In this document: positions 1-8,411 of the stretch, piece after piece
Position numbering within the stretch: position 1 is the stretch's first letter
How the letters are laid out: every line of letters begins with the position of its first letter
From: Paramuribaculum sp.
Lineage (GTDB): Bacteria > Bacteroidota > Bacteroidia > Bacteroidales > Muribaculaceae
Assembly (NCBI GenBank): GCA_022511125.1
Contig: JAFLSD010000007.1
Coordinates: 79,457-143,456 of the forward strand
Length of the DNA: 64,000 bases
Direction: 5' to 3'
Position numbers and translations under genes: made by a program
Notes under the pieces: model-generated
What the model was told of the DNA's origin: nothing
Database searches by the model: none
The model's input: the letters and a program-made list of their open reading frames with translations, nothing else

Positions 1-40
1 ACGTTAGTACTTTTGCTATGTTTACGTCTATTTTTCCCAT
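1..40 (-). CDS. Start of glucose-6-phosphate isomerase (probable), truncated by window edge
   Basis: Only the first 13 codons are in the window. They read MGKIDVNIAKVLT from the ATG at 38-40 on the minus strand, 26 nt beyond the gpsA stop and in the same direction. The sequence alone is too short to identify. The call rests on context: from general knowledge of Bacteroidales genomes, lysS-gpsA is commonly followed by pgi, and the N-terminus fits what I recall for that enzyme. It could be any other gene. Confidence 0.4.
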   Translation of the reverse strand, partial: MGKIDVNIAKVLT

Positions 41-66
41 ATAAGTATTTATGATTAAATTAATTG

Positions 67-1062
67 TCAAATGAAAGTTTCTGCCATTTCTCGTATCGCT
101 CGCGCCGGATTGATACCCTTGTAAAGTATGTTGAAAACTCCGTCAAGGATAGGCATCGGAACGTCATAGTGAGCGTTTATCTCATGGATACACTTTGTCC
201 CGTAATAGCCTTCGGCGGTTTGCTCCATTTCCATTTTTGCCGCCTTCACACTATAGCCGTTTCCGATCATAGAACCGAAATTATGGTTGCGGCTGAATCG
301 TGAATATGAGGTCACCAGAAGATCGCCTAAATACACCGAATCACATATCTGTCTCGGACGGGGACTCACACGGTTGACGAAACGCTCCATTTCTCTGATC
401 GCGTTGCTGATGAGCATCGCCTGAAAATTGTCACCGTTTTTCAATCCGTGGACAATGCCGGCGGCTATAGAATAAACGTTTTTGAGAACTGCGGCGTATT
501 CGATTCCTTCCACATCGCTCGAAGTTATGGTTTTGAGAGCATGTCCGCTCAGACAGGAAGCGAATTTCTCCGCATTGAACATGTCGTTGCACCCTATCGT
601 CAAGTAACTCTGACGACCTAAGGCCACTTCTTCGGCATGACAAGGACCGCTGACTACAAGCGTATGGTCTTTCTCTACCCCGAAGCGTTTCTGCACATAG
701 GTGGAAATAGGCATATTGGCTTCAGGCACTATGCCCTTTATCGCGGAGACGATATATTTTTCCGAGAGATCGACGCTGATCTTATCCATATGTTCCGTGA
801 AATATGGCGATGGCATTGCCAGAAGGAGAGTGTTCGCGTTATGGCAGACTTCGTTGATGTCCGAAGAAAACTCGATTCGGTTTATGTCAAACTCCACGTC
901 GCTCAGATAGGCCGGATTGCGGCGGCGACGTTTGAAATCCTCGATCCTGTCGTCGCGTCGCATATACCAGGATATCGAATCGCAATTTTCCAACAATAGC
1001 TTGGCTAAGGCTGTCGCCCAGCTTCCGCCACCCATCACAGCTATTTTGTCTGTAAAACTCAT
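67..1062 (-). CDS. gpsA: NAD(P)+-dependent glycerol-3-phosphate dehydrogenase GpsA
   Basis: Reduces dihydroxyacetone phosphate to sn-glycerol-3-phosphate for phospholipid synthesis; cytoplasmic. The 331-aa product has the family's usual length. An N-terminal Rossmann motif (AVMGGGSWATALAKLL, about residues 8-23) binds the nucleotide. The C-terminal domain contains YAAVLKNVYSIAAG, whose lysine matches the catalytic lysine of the family. It starts 11 nt after the lysS stop, so the two are probably co-transcribed. It lacks the longer N-terminus of eukaryotic homologues. Identification is secure. Confidence 0.95.
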   Translation of the reverse strand: MSFTDKIAVMGGGSWATALAKLLLENCDSISWYMRRDDRIEDFKRRRRNPAYLSDVEFDINRIEFSSDINEVCHNANTLLLAMPSPYFTEHMDKISVDLSEKYIVSAIKGIVPEANMPISTYVQKRFGVEKDHTLVVSGPCHAEEVALGRQSYLTIGCNDMFNAEKFASCLSGHALKTITSSDVEGIEYAAVLKNVYSIAAGIVHGLKNGDNFQAMLISNAIREMERFVNRVSPRPRQICDSVYLGDLLVTSYSRFSRNHNFGSMIGNGYSVKAAKMEMEQTAEGYYGTKCIHEINAHYDVPMPILDGVFNILYKGINPARAIREMAETFI

Positions 1063-1073
1063 GGCTCTCGATT

Positions 1074-2825
1074 TTATTCGCTTGTTTCTGGTGATGCGCT
1101 TTCAATCCACCCTTTCACTTCTTCTATGGAAGGATTTTTGAGCTCGAGTTTGAATTTCTTATTTAGACCGCACAGATCCTGTTGGAGTTTCCCTGCCGAA
1201 TTCTGACCTCCTAATTGTTCAACAGTGAGAATTCCGAGTTTATAAAGAGCTGGAACCCATTCATGAGGAACGCCTACTGCGCCGAAAGCTTCGTTGTTGT
1301 CGCGTTTGGCCGTCTTTTCAGGACGCATTTGGGGGAAGAACAGCACTTCCTGAATAGTCGTCTGACCGGTCATCAACATCACCAGTCTGTCCATCCCGAT
1401 TCCCATTCCTGATGTCGGAGGCATACCGTATTCCAATGCGCGTATAAAATCCTTGTCGATTATCATAGCCTCGTCATCGCCTTTCTCGTTAAGTTTCATC
1501 TGCTCGACAAATCGTTCATATTGGTCAATGGGGTCATTCAGTTCTGAATATGCGTTGGCAAGCTCTTTGCCGTTGACCATAAGCTCGAAACGTTCGGTCA
1601 GGTCCTGATTGTTTCTGTGTCTTTTTGTTAAAGGCGACATCTCTATGGGATAGTCGATGATGAAAGTAGGCTGAATGAAATGACTTTCGCATTTTTCTCC
1701 GAATATCTCGTCGATCAGTTTGCCTTTACCCATCGATTCGTCGGTTTCGATATCGAGTTGACGGCAAACTGCGCGGAGATTTTCCTCGTCCATTCCGGTT
1801 ATGTCTATGCCCGTATACTCCTTAATGGCATCGATCATAGTCAGACGGCGGAAAGGAGCCTTGAAATTTATGATATTATCTCCTACTTTCACTTCCGTCG
1901 TACCGTTCACATCAAGGCATATTTTTTCAAGAAGACGCTCGGTGAAGCTCATCATCCAGTTGTAATCCTTGTAGGCCACATATATTTCCATGCATGTGAA
2001 TTCCGGATTGTGTGTCCTGTCCATGCCCTCGTTGCGGAAGTTCTTAGAAAATTCATAGACGCCTTCGAATCCGCCTACTATCAGACGCTTCAGGTACAGC
2101 TCGTCTGCTATTCGGAGATATAACGGGATGTCGAGAGCGTTGTGATGAGTGATGAACGGGCGTGCTGCAGCGCCTCCTGGGATCGCCTGGAGTATCGGGG
2201 TCTCTACTTCGATATATCCGTGCGAATTGAAAAACTCACGCATCGAATTATAGACTTTCGTACGCTTCAGAAAGATTTCCTTAACGCCGTCATTAACCAC
2301 CAGATCCACATATCTGCGGCGATAGCGGAGCTCCGGGTCGTCGAACGCGTCGTAGGTCACTCCGTCTTTGACTTTCACAATCGGAAGCGGACGCAGCGAT
2401 TTGCTTAAAATGGTTATTTCCTGGGCGTGAACGGTGATTTCACCCATTTGGGTTCGGAAAACATATCCCTTCACCCCAATAAAATCACCTATATCAAGGA
2501 GCTTCTTTATGACCGAGTTATAAAATTCTTTGTTCTCTCCCGGGCAGATGTCGTCACGGCTAACATAAACCTGAATTCTGCCCTCTGAATCTTGCAGTTC
2601 GATAAAGGACGCTTTGCCCATTACGCGCCTGCTCATTACGCGACCGGCGATGCTCACATCTCTGCGGGATGCTTCGTCATTGAAAGAATCCTTAATTTCT
2701 TTTGAATATGCTGTTACATGGTATTCCGCTGCGGGATAAGGGTCTATACCTAAGCGACGCATTTCCTCCAGACTGTTACGTCTCACGATTTCCTGCTCGC
2801 TCAGTTCCAAAATATTTATTGACAT
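1074..2825 (-). CDS. lysS: Lysine--tRNA ligase, class II
   Basis: Charges tRNA-Lys. The 583-aa protein has an N-terminal OB-fold anticodon-binding domain (about residues 45-170: [19 protein letters not shown]) and a class II catalytic core. Motif 2 is [20 protein letters not shown], and a C-terminal motif 3 reads [15 protein letters not shown]. About 70 further C-terminal residues follow the catalytic core, a Bacteroidetes-style tail. I chose the ATG at 2825 ([12 protein letters not shown]) over an in-frame ATG 42 nt upstream because the alignment-like start of the family lies here. First gene of the lysS-gpsA-(pgi) run. Confidence 0.95.
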   Translation of the reverse strand: MSINILELSEQEIVRRNSLEEMRRLGIDPYPAAEYHVTAYSKEIKDSFNDEASRRDVSIAGRVMSRRVMGKASFIELQDSEGRIQVYVSRDDICPGENKEFYNSVIKKLLDIGDFIGVKGYVFRTQMGEITVHAQEITILSKSLRPLPIVKVKDGVTYDAFDDPELRYRRRYVDLVVNDGVKEIFLKRTKVYNSMREFFNSHGYIEVETPILQAIPGGAAARPFITHHNALDIPLYLRIADELYLKRLIVGGFEGVYEFSKNFRNEGMDRTHNPEFTCMEIYVAYKDYNWMMSFTERLLEKICLDVNGTTEVKVGDNIINFKAPFRRLTMIDAIKEYTGIDITGMDEENLRAVCRQLDIETDESMGKGKLIDEIFGEKCESHFIQPTFIIDYPIEMSPLTKRHRNNQDLTERFELMVNGKELANAYSELNDPIDQYERFVEQMKLNEKGDDEAMIIDKDFIRALEYGMPPTSGMGIGMDRLVMLMTGQTTIQEVLFFPQMRPEKTAKRDNNEAFGAVGVPHEWVPALYKLGILTVEQLGGQNSAGKLQQDLCGLNKKFKLELKNPSIEEVKGWIESASPETSE

Positions 2826-2935
2826 ATTGAAAATTTTTAAGTCGAATTTATGCGGCAAAATTAACAAATTTCCCTTATTGTTACAACCTTTCCGATTCTC
2901 CTTTCGACTTTAGCGCCTCATCTCTGCAGCGCAAT

Positions 2936-2966
2936 TGGGAATTATTACGATTATTTTGTAATTTTG
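2936..2966 (+). promoter_or_regulatory. Bacteroidetes-type promoter for the 5'-nucleotidase operon
   Basis: TTG at 2936-2938, a 20-bp spacer and TAATTTTG at 2959-2966 match the Bacteroidetes -33/-7 consensus. The -7 box ends 5 nt before the ATG at 2972, so the transcript would start at or very near the start codon. Confidence 0.6.
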
Positions 2967-2971
2967 CTGAC

Positions 2972-4516
2972 ATGAACCTAAACTTTTATCGCTTTGTTGC
3001 CGCTGTCTGTGCGGTCGTATTCATTCACTCGACACTTTCGAAAGTATATGCCGACGACTCGGCTCAAAAGCTTGTTATAATCCACACCAACGATACTCAC
3101 AGCCGTATCGACCCCGAATCCGACGGTACGGGAGGAGTGGCTCGCCGGCAGGTTGTGATCGATAGTCTTCGTAGCGTCTATCCGAACCTAATGCTCGTAG
3201 ATGCGGGGGATGCCTTGCAAGGGTCTCTTTACTACACTCTGTTTTCAGGTCAGGTTGAAAGAGCTTTGATGAACGAGCTTGGATATGATATTCAGATTCT
3301 CGGTAATCATGAATTCGACGGTGGGATGGAAAATCTTCACCGTTATGCTGCAACATCCGGAGCTGTTAATATCTCTACGAACTATGATTTCACAGCCACC
3401 GCTCTCGACACAATTATCCGGCCCTACATCGTCAAAGAATTCAACGGCAGGAAAGTAGGTTTCATAGCAATCAATCTCGATCCCGATGGAATCATTTTTG
3501 CCGGCAGTAGCAAAGGTGTGAAATATATCGACGGACTTAAAGCGGCTAATGCCACCGCATGGCATCTCAAACATAACGAGAAAGTGGATTTAATCGTGGC
3601 TCTGACCCATATTGGATATTCACTCGATTATGCCCTTTCGGATGTGGAACTCGCTTCGAAAAGCGAAGATATTGATATCATTATCGGGGGTCACTCCCAC
3701 ACGTTGATTAATCCGGCCGATCCAAAGTCGGTACCCTCACGGATAACTAATCAGGTGGGTGATACCGTTCTTATCGCACAGGCTGGGTACGGAGGGAAAA
3801 ATGTCGGAATGATTACAATCGATCTTCCCACTTTAAAGAGTTCCTCCGCGCTGATTCCGGTCGACTCACGCCTTGACGATCGTCTGTCTCCGCGGACAGT
3901 AGCCATCATCGACGGTTTTCGCGACCGCGTCGATTCGATTCTTGCCGTGAAAATCCATCATACGCCAGTCGATTTAAAAAAATCTGATTGGACGCTCGTC
4001 AATCTTATTGCCGACATTATAGCTGAAGAAGGAGGGCAGCTTGTAGGTAAAAAGGTAGATATGGCAATCATGAATAAGGGAGGATTGCGTTGCGATATTA
4101 CCGAAGGCGATATTACCGAAGGCAAAATAATGGAAATGCTTCCGTTCGACAATAAAATCGTTGTGATGGAAATATCCGGTAAAGATCTTTTGGATGCATT
4201 CGACTCTATGGCTCGCCGCCGTGGTGAAGGAATCAGTAAAACGGCATTCGCACCTATTGATTCATCACAACGCAAATGTTCCGATGTCACTGTGGGCGGA
4301 AAGCCTATCGACCCCGACAGAACATATCTTGTCGCTACTGTCGATTATGTCGCTACCGGCGGCGATTATATGACACCGCTTAAAAATGGCGTAATAATCG
4401 CCCGAAGTTCCGACATTCTCTATAAAGACATAATCGGTCACCTTAACAAGAACTTCAAAGCGGGCAAGAAATTAAAAGCAGATAAGAAAGTAAGGATGCC
4501 TCTGGTTAAAGAATAA
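2972..4516 (+). CDS. Secreted 5'-nucleotidase / UshA-like metallophosphoesterase
   Basis: Exported hydrolase of nucleotides or UDP-sugars. A signal peptide ends near A27 (SKVYA). The calcineurin-like metal-binding motifs follow in order: D41-x-H43 (HTNDTHS), G111-N-H-E114 and G240-H-S-H-T244. The C-terminal 5'-nucleotidase substrate domain spans about residues 310-500 (MNKGGLRCDITEG, ATVDYVATGGDYM). At 514 aa both modules are in one chain, as in E. coli UshA; many Bacteroides split them into two genes. The next gene starts 5 nt downstream, so they form an operon. Substrate specificity cannot be read from the sequence. Confidence 0.9.
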   Translation: MNLNFYRFVAAVCAVVFIHSTLSKVYADDSAQKLVIIHTNDTHSRIDPESDGTGGVARRQVVIDSLRSVYPNLMLVDAGDALQGSLYYTLFSGQVERALMNELGYDIQILGNHEFDGGMENLHRYAATSGAVNISTNYDFTATALDTIIRPYIVKEFNGRKVGFIAINLDPDGIIFAGSSKGVKYIDGLKAANATAWHLKHNEKVDLIVALTHIGYSLDYALSDVELASKSEDIDIIIGGHSHTLINPADPKSVPSRITNQVGDTVLIAQAGYGGKNVGMITIDLPTLKSSSALIPVDSRLDDRLSPRTVAIIDGFRDRVDSILAVKIHHTPVDLKKSDWTLVNLIADIIAEEGGQLVGKKVDMAIMNKGGLRCDITEGDITEGKIMEMLPFDNKIVVMEISGKDLLDAFDSMARRRGEGISKTAFAPIDSSQRKCSDVTVGGKPIDPDRTYLVATVDYVATGGDYMTPLKNGVIIARSSDILYKDIIGHLNKNFKAGKKLKADKKVRMPLVKE

Positions 4517-4521
4517 ACGAT

Positions 4522-7500
4522 ATGAAAAGAATACTGACAGCAATAATAGTGATAAGTTTTTCGTTTTTCGCGCTTTATAACTGCGTGGCAAACGGGATGA
4601 AGAACGGTTCGGAAACTACATCGTCCGACGAACAGACGCTTTATAGGTTAGCAAACAGCGGAGGAGCGTCCGGTGTAATGGACGAAGCCCGATGCCAGGC
4701 TTGGGTCGATTCCGTTATGTCCACACTCACGCCCGATGAACGAATCGCACAGTTGTTCGTTCCCCGCTTGGATATCTTCGATAACGAAGATGGTAAAGCC
4801 GCTTTGCGGAGAATGGTTCAGAATGAAAAAGTCGGAGGCTTTCTGCTTGGGAAAGGAACTATCGATGGTTACGCCTCCCTGATTAATTATGCACAGAGTG
4901 TGGCTGAAATCCCACTGTTGGTGACACTCGATGGCGAATGGGGGCCGGCGATGAGACTTACCGATGCTCCCCGTTTCCCCTACAACATGGGGTTGGGAGC
5001 AATAGCCGACGAACAGTTGCTCTATGATTATGGATGTGAGGTAGCGCGTGAATGTCGCGAAATAGGCATAAATGTCAACTTCGCACCCGTTCTTGATGTA
5101 AACTCCAATCCGGCCAATCCTGTGATAGGTTACCGTTCATTCGGTGAAAATCCCCAAAGAGTTAGCCGACTTGGTAAGGCTTACTCAAAAGGGCTTGAAG
5201 CCGGAGGAGTGATTTCTGTGGCGAAACATTTTCCCGGTCATGGCGATACTTCGGAAGATTCACACTTGACTCTCCCGACGGTGGCGCATTCAACGCAGCA
5301 GATTGAAGAAATCGACCTTGTACCTTTCAAAGATTACATCAACAGCGGTCTTTCGGGTATAATGGTGGCTCATCTGATTGTCCCCGGATTGGATAAGAGC
5401 CGTTTTCCAGCGTCATTGTCACCGGCTATAACGACCGAACTCTTAAAAAATAAACTCGGATTCGTGGGTCTCGTCTTCACCGATGCGTTGGCTATGAAAG
5501 GTGCAAAAGCTCCGGATAATGAAAATAATTGTGTCAGTGCACTTAAAGCAGGAGCTGATGTCCTTTTGGGATCGGGTTCGCCGGTGGCTGATATAAAGGC
5601 CGTAAAAGCTGCTGTAGCCGAAGGAAAGATCAGTCGGCAGCGAATCGACGAAAGTTGTCGCAAGATTTTGCGTTATAAATACCGTGTGGGTCTGGCCGAT
5701 TATCACCCGGTTGACAGAAAGGGGCTAAAGGAACGTATCAACTCGGAACAGTCGAAGGCTCTGCGTGAAAAACTTGCAGCCGCATCGATTACGGCTGTGT
5801 ACAATAACCGAAATCTGCTGCCTTTAAATGAATTGTCAAGACGTCGTATAGCTGTAGTGAGTATAGGAGCACCGGCCGATAACGAGTTCTCAAGATATTG
5901 TGCGAAATATGGTGAGATTAGTCGCTACGGCGCTGAAAAAGGCGAATTGTCTCAGGCCTCGGTGGATAAGATACGGCAAGCCGACATTGTGATCGTCGGA
6001 GTCTTTTCAAATGCCGCATGGGCTAAATCGGCTTATAACAAGCTGGTATCCCACTCGGGAGTGGTGCCGGTATTTTTCATGAATCCCTACAAGATGGGGC
6101 AATTTGGCGCTGGACTCAGAAAAGCGTCTACTCTCGTGGCAGCCTACGACGACACACCGGAGCTGCGGCGCGCGGCCGCCCAGGCACTTTTCGGAGGTGC
6201 TGACGTGACTGGCAGATTCCCGGTCAATGTGGCGAATGTGGCCGATGAGGGTGTCGGTGTCAGTTTGTCTAAATCCCGACTGGGATATGTCAATCCGGTT
6301 AGTCAGGGTTTTAGTGACCGACTCGAATCCAAAATCGACTCTATAGCTCTCTCGGGTGTGAAGCGGGGTGCATATCCGGGCTGTCAGGTGGTGATTGTCA
6401 AAAAAGGTGACGTAGTACTCGACAAAGCTTACGGCACCATCGAACGAAACGGACGCGAGCAGACCGACACAGAGACTCTCTACGATATCGCCTCGATGAC
6501 AAAGGCAACCGCCACACTCGGAGGAGTCATGAAAGCATTCGACGAAGGACTCATATCAATAGACGATAAAGCTTCCTCCTATATACCCGAATTGCAGGGA
6601 ACCAATAAAAACAATATAACTCTCAGAGAGTTGCTGTTTCATGAGTCCGGACTCCCTCCAATCATCAGTGTCATTAAGGTCATGATGGATCCCGATACTT
6701 ACGACGGACCGCTTACGAAGGGAAAAGCGGCGGCTCCTTATAGTGTTAAAATCGCCAATGGAGTTTATGGTCATAACGGGGCTAAAATGCGAACCGACAT
6801 TGTTAAAACCGAACCTTCCGAAGATTTCGATATCGAAATAGCCAAAGGAATTTATGGCGGATATGCCCTCTATGACACTATCATGGCGCGCATTCACAAC
6901 GCCTCGCTCAGTGCTTCGAAAGCCTACAAATACAGTTGTCTGAATTTCTGTCTTCTGAAAGAAATAGAGGAAAACGTCACCGGGGTCGATCACGACCAAT
7001 GGGTTCAGACAGAGATTTTCGGGCCGCTCGGAGCGTGGCACACCGGATTCCGTCCTACAGAATATTATCCTTTGGAAAAGATAGCACCCACGGAGAAAGA
7101 TAATTTTCTGCGGAAGCAGACCGTCCGCGGTTTTGTTCACGACGAAATAGCGGCTTTCAGCGGGGGAGTGCAGGGTAACGCCGGCCTCTTTTCCACGGCC
7201 GGAGATATAGCCAAATACGCCCAGATGCTACTTCAGGGCGGAAGCTACGGCAATGAAAGACTCCTTTCCGACGCTACAGTAAGAAAATTTACCCGCACAA
7301 AGAATGCCAAAGGAAACCGAGCATTGGGATTTGACCTCACTAAAGGATTCCGCGGAACGGGAAGCAATACCTATGGCGAAGCTTATGGACATACCGGATT
7401 CACAGGAACCTGCTTTTGGATTGACCCCGATGAAGAGGTGATATTTGTCTTTCTCAGCAACCGTGTCAACCCCTCGCGCGACAACTCCGTGTTCAGCTCC

Positions 7501-7560
7501 ATGAACCCCCGCCGCGAAATGATGCGCGCTATCTACGCCGACATCGACCGGCTAAAGTGA
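4522..7560 (+). CDS. GH3 beta-N-acetylhexosaminidase fused to a beta-lactamase-fold serine hydrolase
   Basis: A 1012-aa exported fusion. The N-terminus has a signal sequence with Cys21 in an imperfect lipobox (LYNC). The GH3 module (about 60-390) carries K235-HFPGHGD-T243 and the nucleophile D321 in FTDALAMKGA, as in NagZ-type enzymes. A GH3 C-terminal-like domain follows (about 410-590). The beta-lactamase-fold module (about 620-1005) has S658-M-T-K661 and H957-T-G959. The usual YxN/YxD motif is Y804-S-C, so the third residue differs. Such fusions are common in Bacteroidetes and are thought to act on cell-wall muropeptides; that role is inferred. In an operon with the upstream 5'-nucleotidase. 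Confidence 0.9.
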   Translation: MKRILTAIIVISFSFFALYNCVANGMKNGSETTSSDEQTLYRLANSGGASGVMDEARCQAWVDSVMSTLTPDERIAQLFVPRLDIFDNEDGKAALRRMVQNEKVGGFLLGKGTIDGYASLINYAQSVAEIPLLVTLDGEWGPAMRLTDAPRFPYNMGLGAIADEQLLYDYGCEVARECREIGINVNFAPVLDVNSNPANPVIGYRSFGENPQRVSRLGKAYSKGLEAGGVISVAKHFPGHGDTSEDSHLTLPTVAHSTQQIEEIDLVPFKDYINSGLSGIMVAHLIVPGLDKSRFPASLSPAITTELLKNKLGFVGLVFTDALAMKGAKAPDNENNCVSALKAGADVLLGSGSPVADIKAVKAAVAEGKISRQRIDESCRKILRYKYRVGLADYHPVDRKGLKERINSEQSKALREKLAAASITAVYNNRNLLPLNELSRRRIAVVSIGAPADNEFSRYCAKYGEISRYGAEKGELSQASVDKIRQADIVIVGVFSNAAWAKSAYNKLVSHSGVVPVFFMNPYKMGQFGAGLRKASTLVAAYDDTPELRRAAAQALFGGADVTGRFPVNVANVADEGVGVSLSKSRLGYVNPVSQGFSDRLESKIDSIALSGVKRGAYPGCQVVIVKKGDVVLDKAYGTIERNGREQTDTETLYDIASMTKATATLGGVMKAFDEGLISIDDKASSYIPELQGTNKNNITLRELLFHESGLPPIISVIKVMMDPDTYDGPLTKGKAAAPYSVKIANGVYGHNGAKMRTDIVKTEPSEDFDIEIAKGIYGGYALYDTIMARIHNASLSASKAYKYSCLNFCLLKEIEENVTGVDHDQWVQTEIFGPLGAWHTGFRPTEYYPLEKIAPTEKDNFLRKQTVRGFVHDEIAAFSGGVQGNAGLFSTAGDIAKYAQMLLQGGSYGNERLLSDATVRKFTRTKNAKGNRALGFDLTKGFRGTGSNTYGEAYGHTGFTGTCFWIDPDEEVIFVFLSNRVNPSRDNSVFSSMNPRREMMRAIYADIDRLK

Positions 7561-7589
7561 CTGCGATTACACTTAACGCTGTCTTAAAT

Positions 7590-8123
7590 CTACATAAAAC
7601 TATCTAAGGGGGAAACAACTATACCTTGCCCTTCCAACCCAGGTGCCGACAATGATATAACCGAATTGCAGTAATTAAAACCGTATTTTATGAATAGGTT
7701 TTGAATCATTATATCGATATATTTGATTTGCTGATCGACATCCGACGATTTATAATTACAAGTAACAGTGTTTCCTAATACCGTAATGTCTATCCAGTCG
7801 CATGAATATGTCATCTCTCCGGATGACAGATTTTGGCCTTGAATATCGATTATCTCATGATTTTCATCATATACGCGTATCAACCCCTCATAAAATTCAG
7901 TAAAATTGTTAGCGTGAAATATCGCTTCGCCTGTTTGATTTACCGGTACTGTCACATCTAACTGATTTGCAGCCACCTTATTGATATCGACTTGTAGTTG
8001 TCCGTCGCTTTCTATTGACCAATCCACAACATAATCCATTATATCAAACCCATCGTCCTCGCTGCACGAAGCCAGCCCAAATAATGATAATAGCGATATA
8101 GCGAGTAATTTAAATGGTTTCAT
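7590..8123 (-). CDS. Small lipoprotein of unknown function
   Basis: The 177-aa product has a type II signal peptide with lipobox LASC and lipidated Cys20, followed by the acidic linker SEDDGFD that is typical of Bacteroidetes surface lipoproteins. The rest looks like a single beta-rich domain (VDINKVAANQLDVTVPVNQTG). I do not recognise the family. It is monocistronic, convergent with the GH3 fusion gene, and has its own promoter at 8166-8196. Probably outer-membrane anchored. Confidence 0.75.
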   Translation of the reverse strand: MKPFKLLAISLLSLFGLASCSEDDGFDIMDYVVDWSIESDGQLQVDINKVAANQLDVTVPVNQTGEAIFHANNFTEFYEGLIRVYDENHEIIDIQGQNLSSGEMTYSCDWIDITVLGNTVTCNYKSSDVDQQIKYIDIMIQNLFIKYGFNYCNSVISLSAPGLEGQGIVVSPLDSFM

Positions 8124-8165
8124 AAAGCTATAGAGATGTTATAGTTAGACATTGAGTGATTTTTG

Positions 8166-8196
8166 CAAATATACTATATTTTGATCACATTCGCAA
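8166..8196 (-). promoter_or_regulatory. Promoter of the small lipoprotein gene
   Basis: On the minus strand, TTG (8194-8196), a 20-bp spacer and TATATTTG (8166-8173) match the Bacteroidetes consensus, 43 nt upstream of the lipoprotein ATG. The remainder of the gap up to parC (8197-8411) shows no further gene; a TTTG near 8338 and AAATTTG near 8362 are only a weak candidate for the parC promoter. Confidence 0.55.
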
Positions 8197-8411
8197 GAAA
8201 AAGTGCGCCACTAACACAAAATAATCAGGATAGATAACAAGAAATTTAAAGGATGAGCGAAAGATGAGGAAAGACTATTGGAGGTATATCTTTTTTCCTT
8301 TGCCGATATATGAGTAATAGCCACAACAAACCGACGGTTTGCAATTCACCGTTTTTTTTACGAAATTTGTAACGAAATTGACCATATAACCGCATATAAC
8401 ATACCGTTCCA

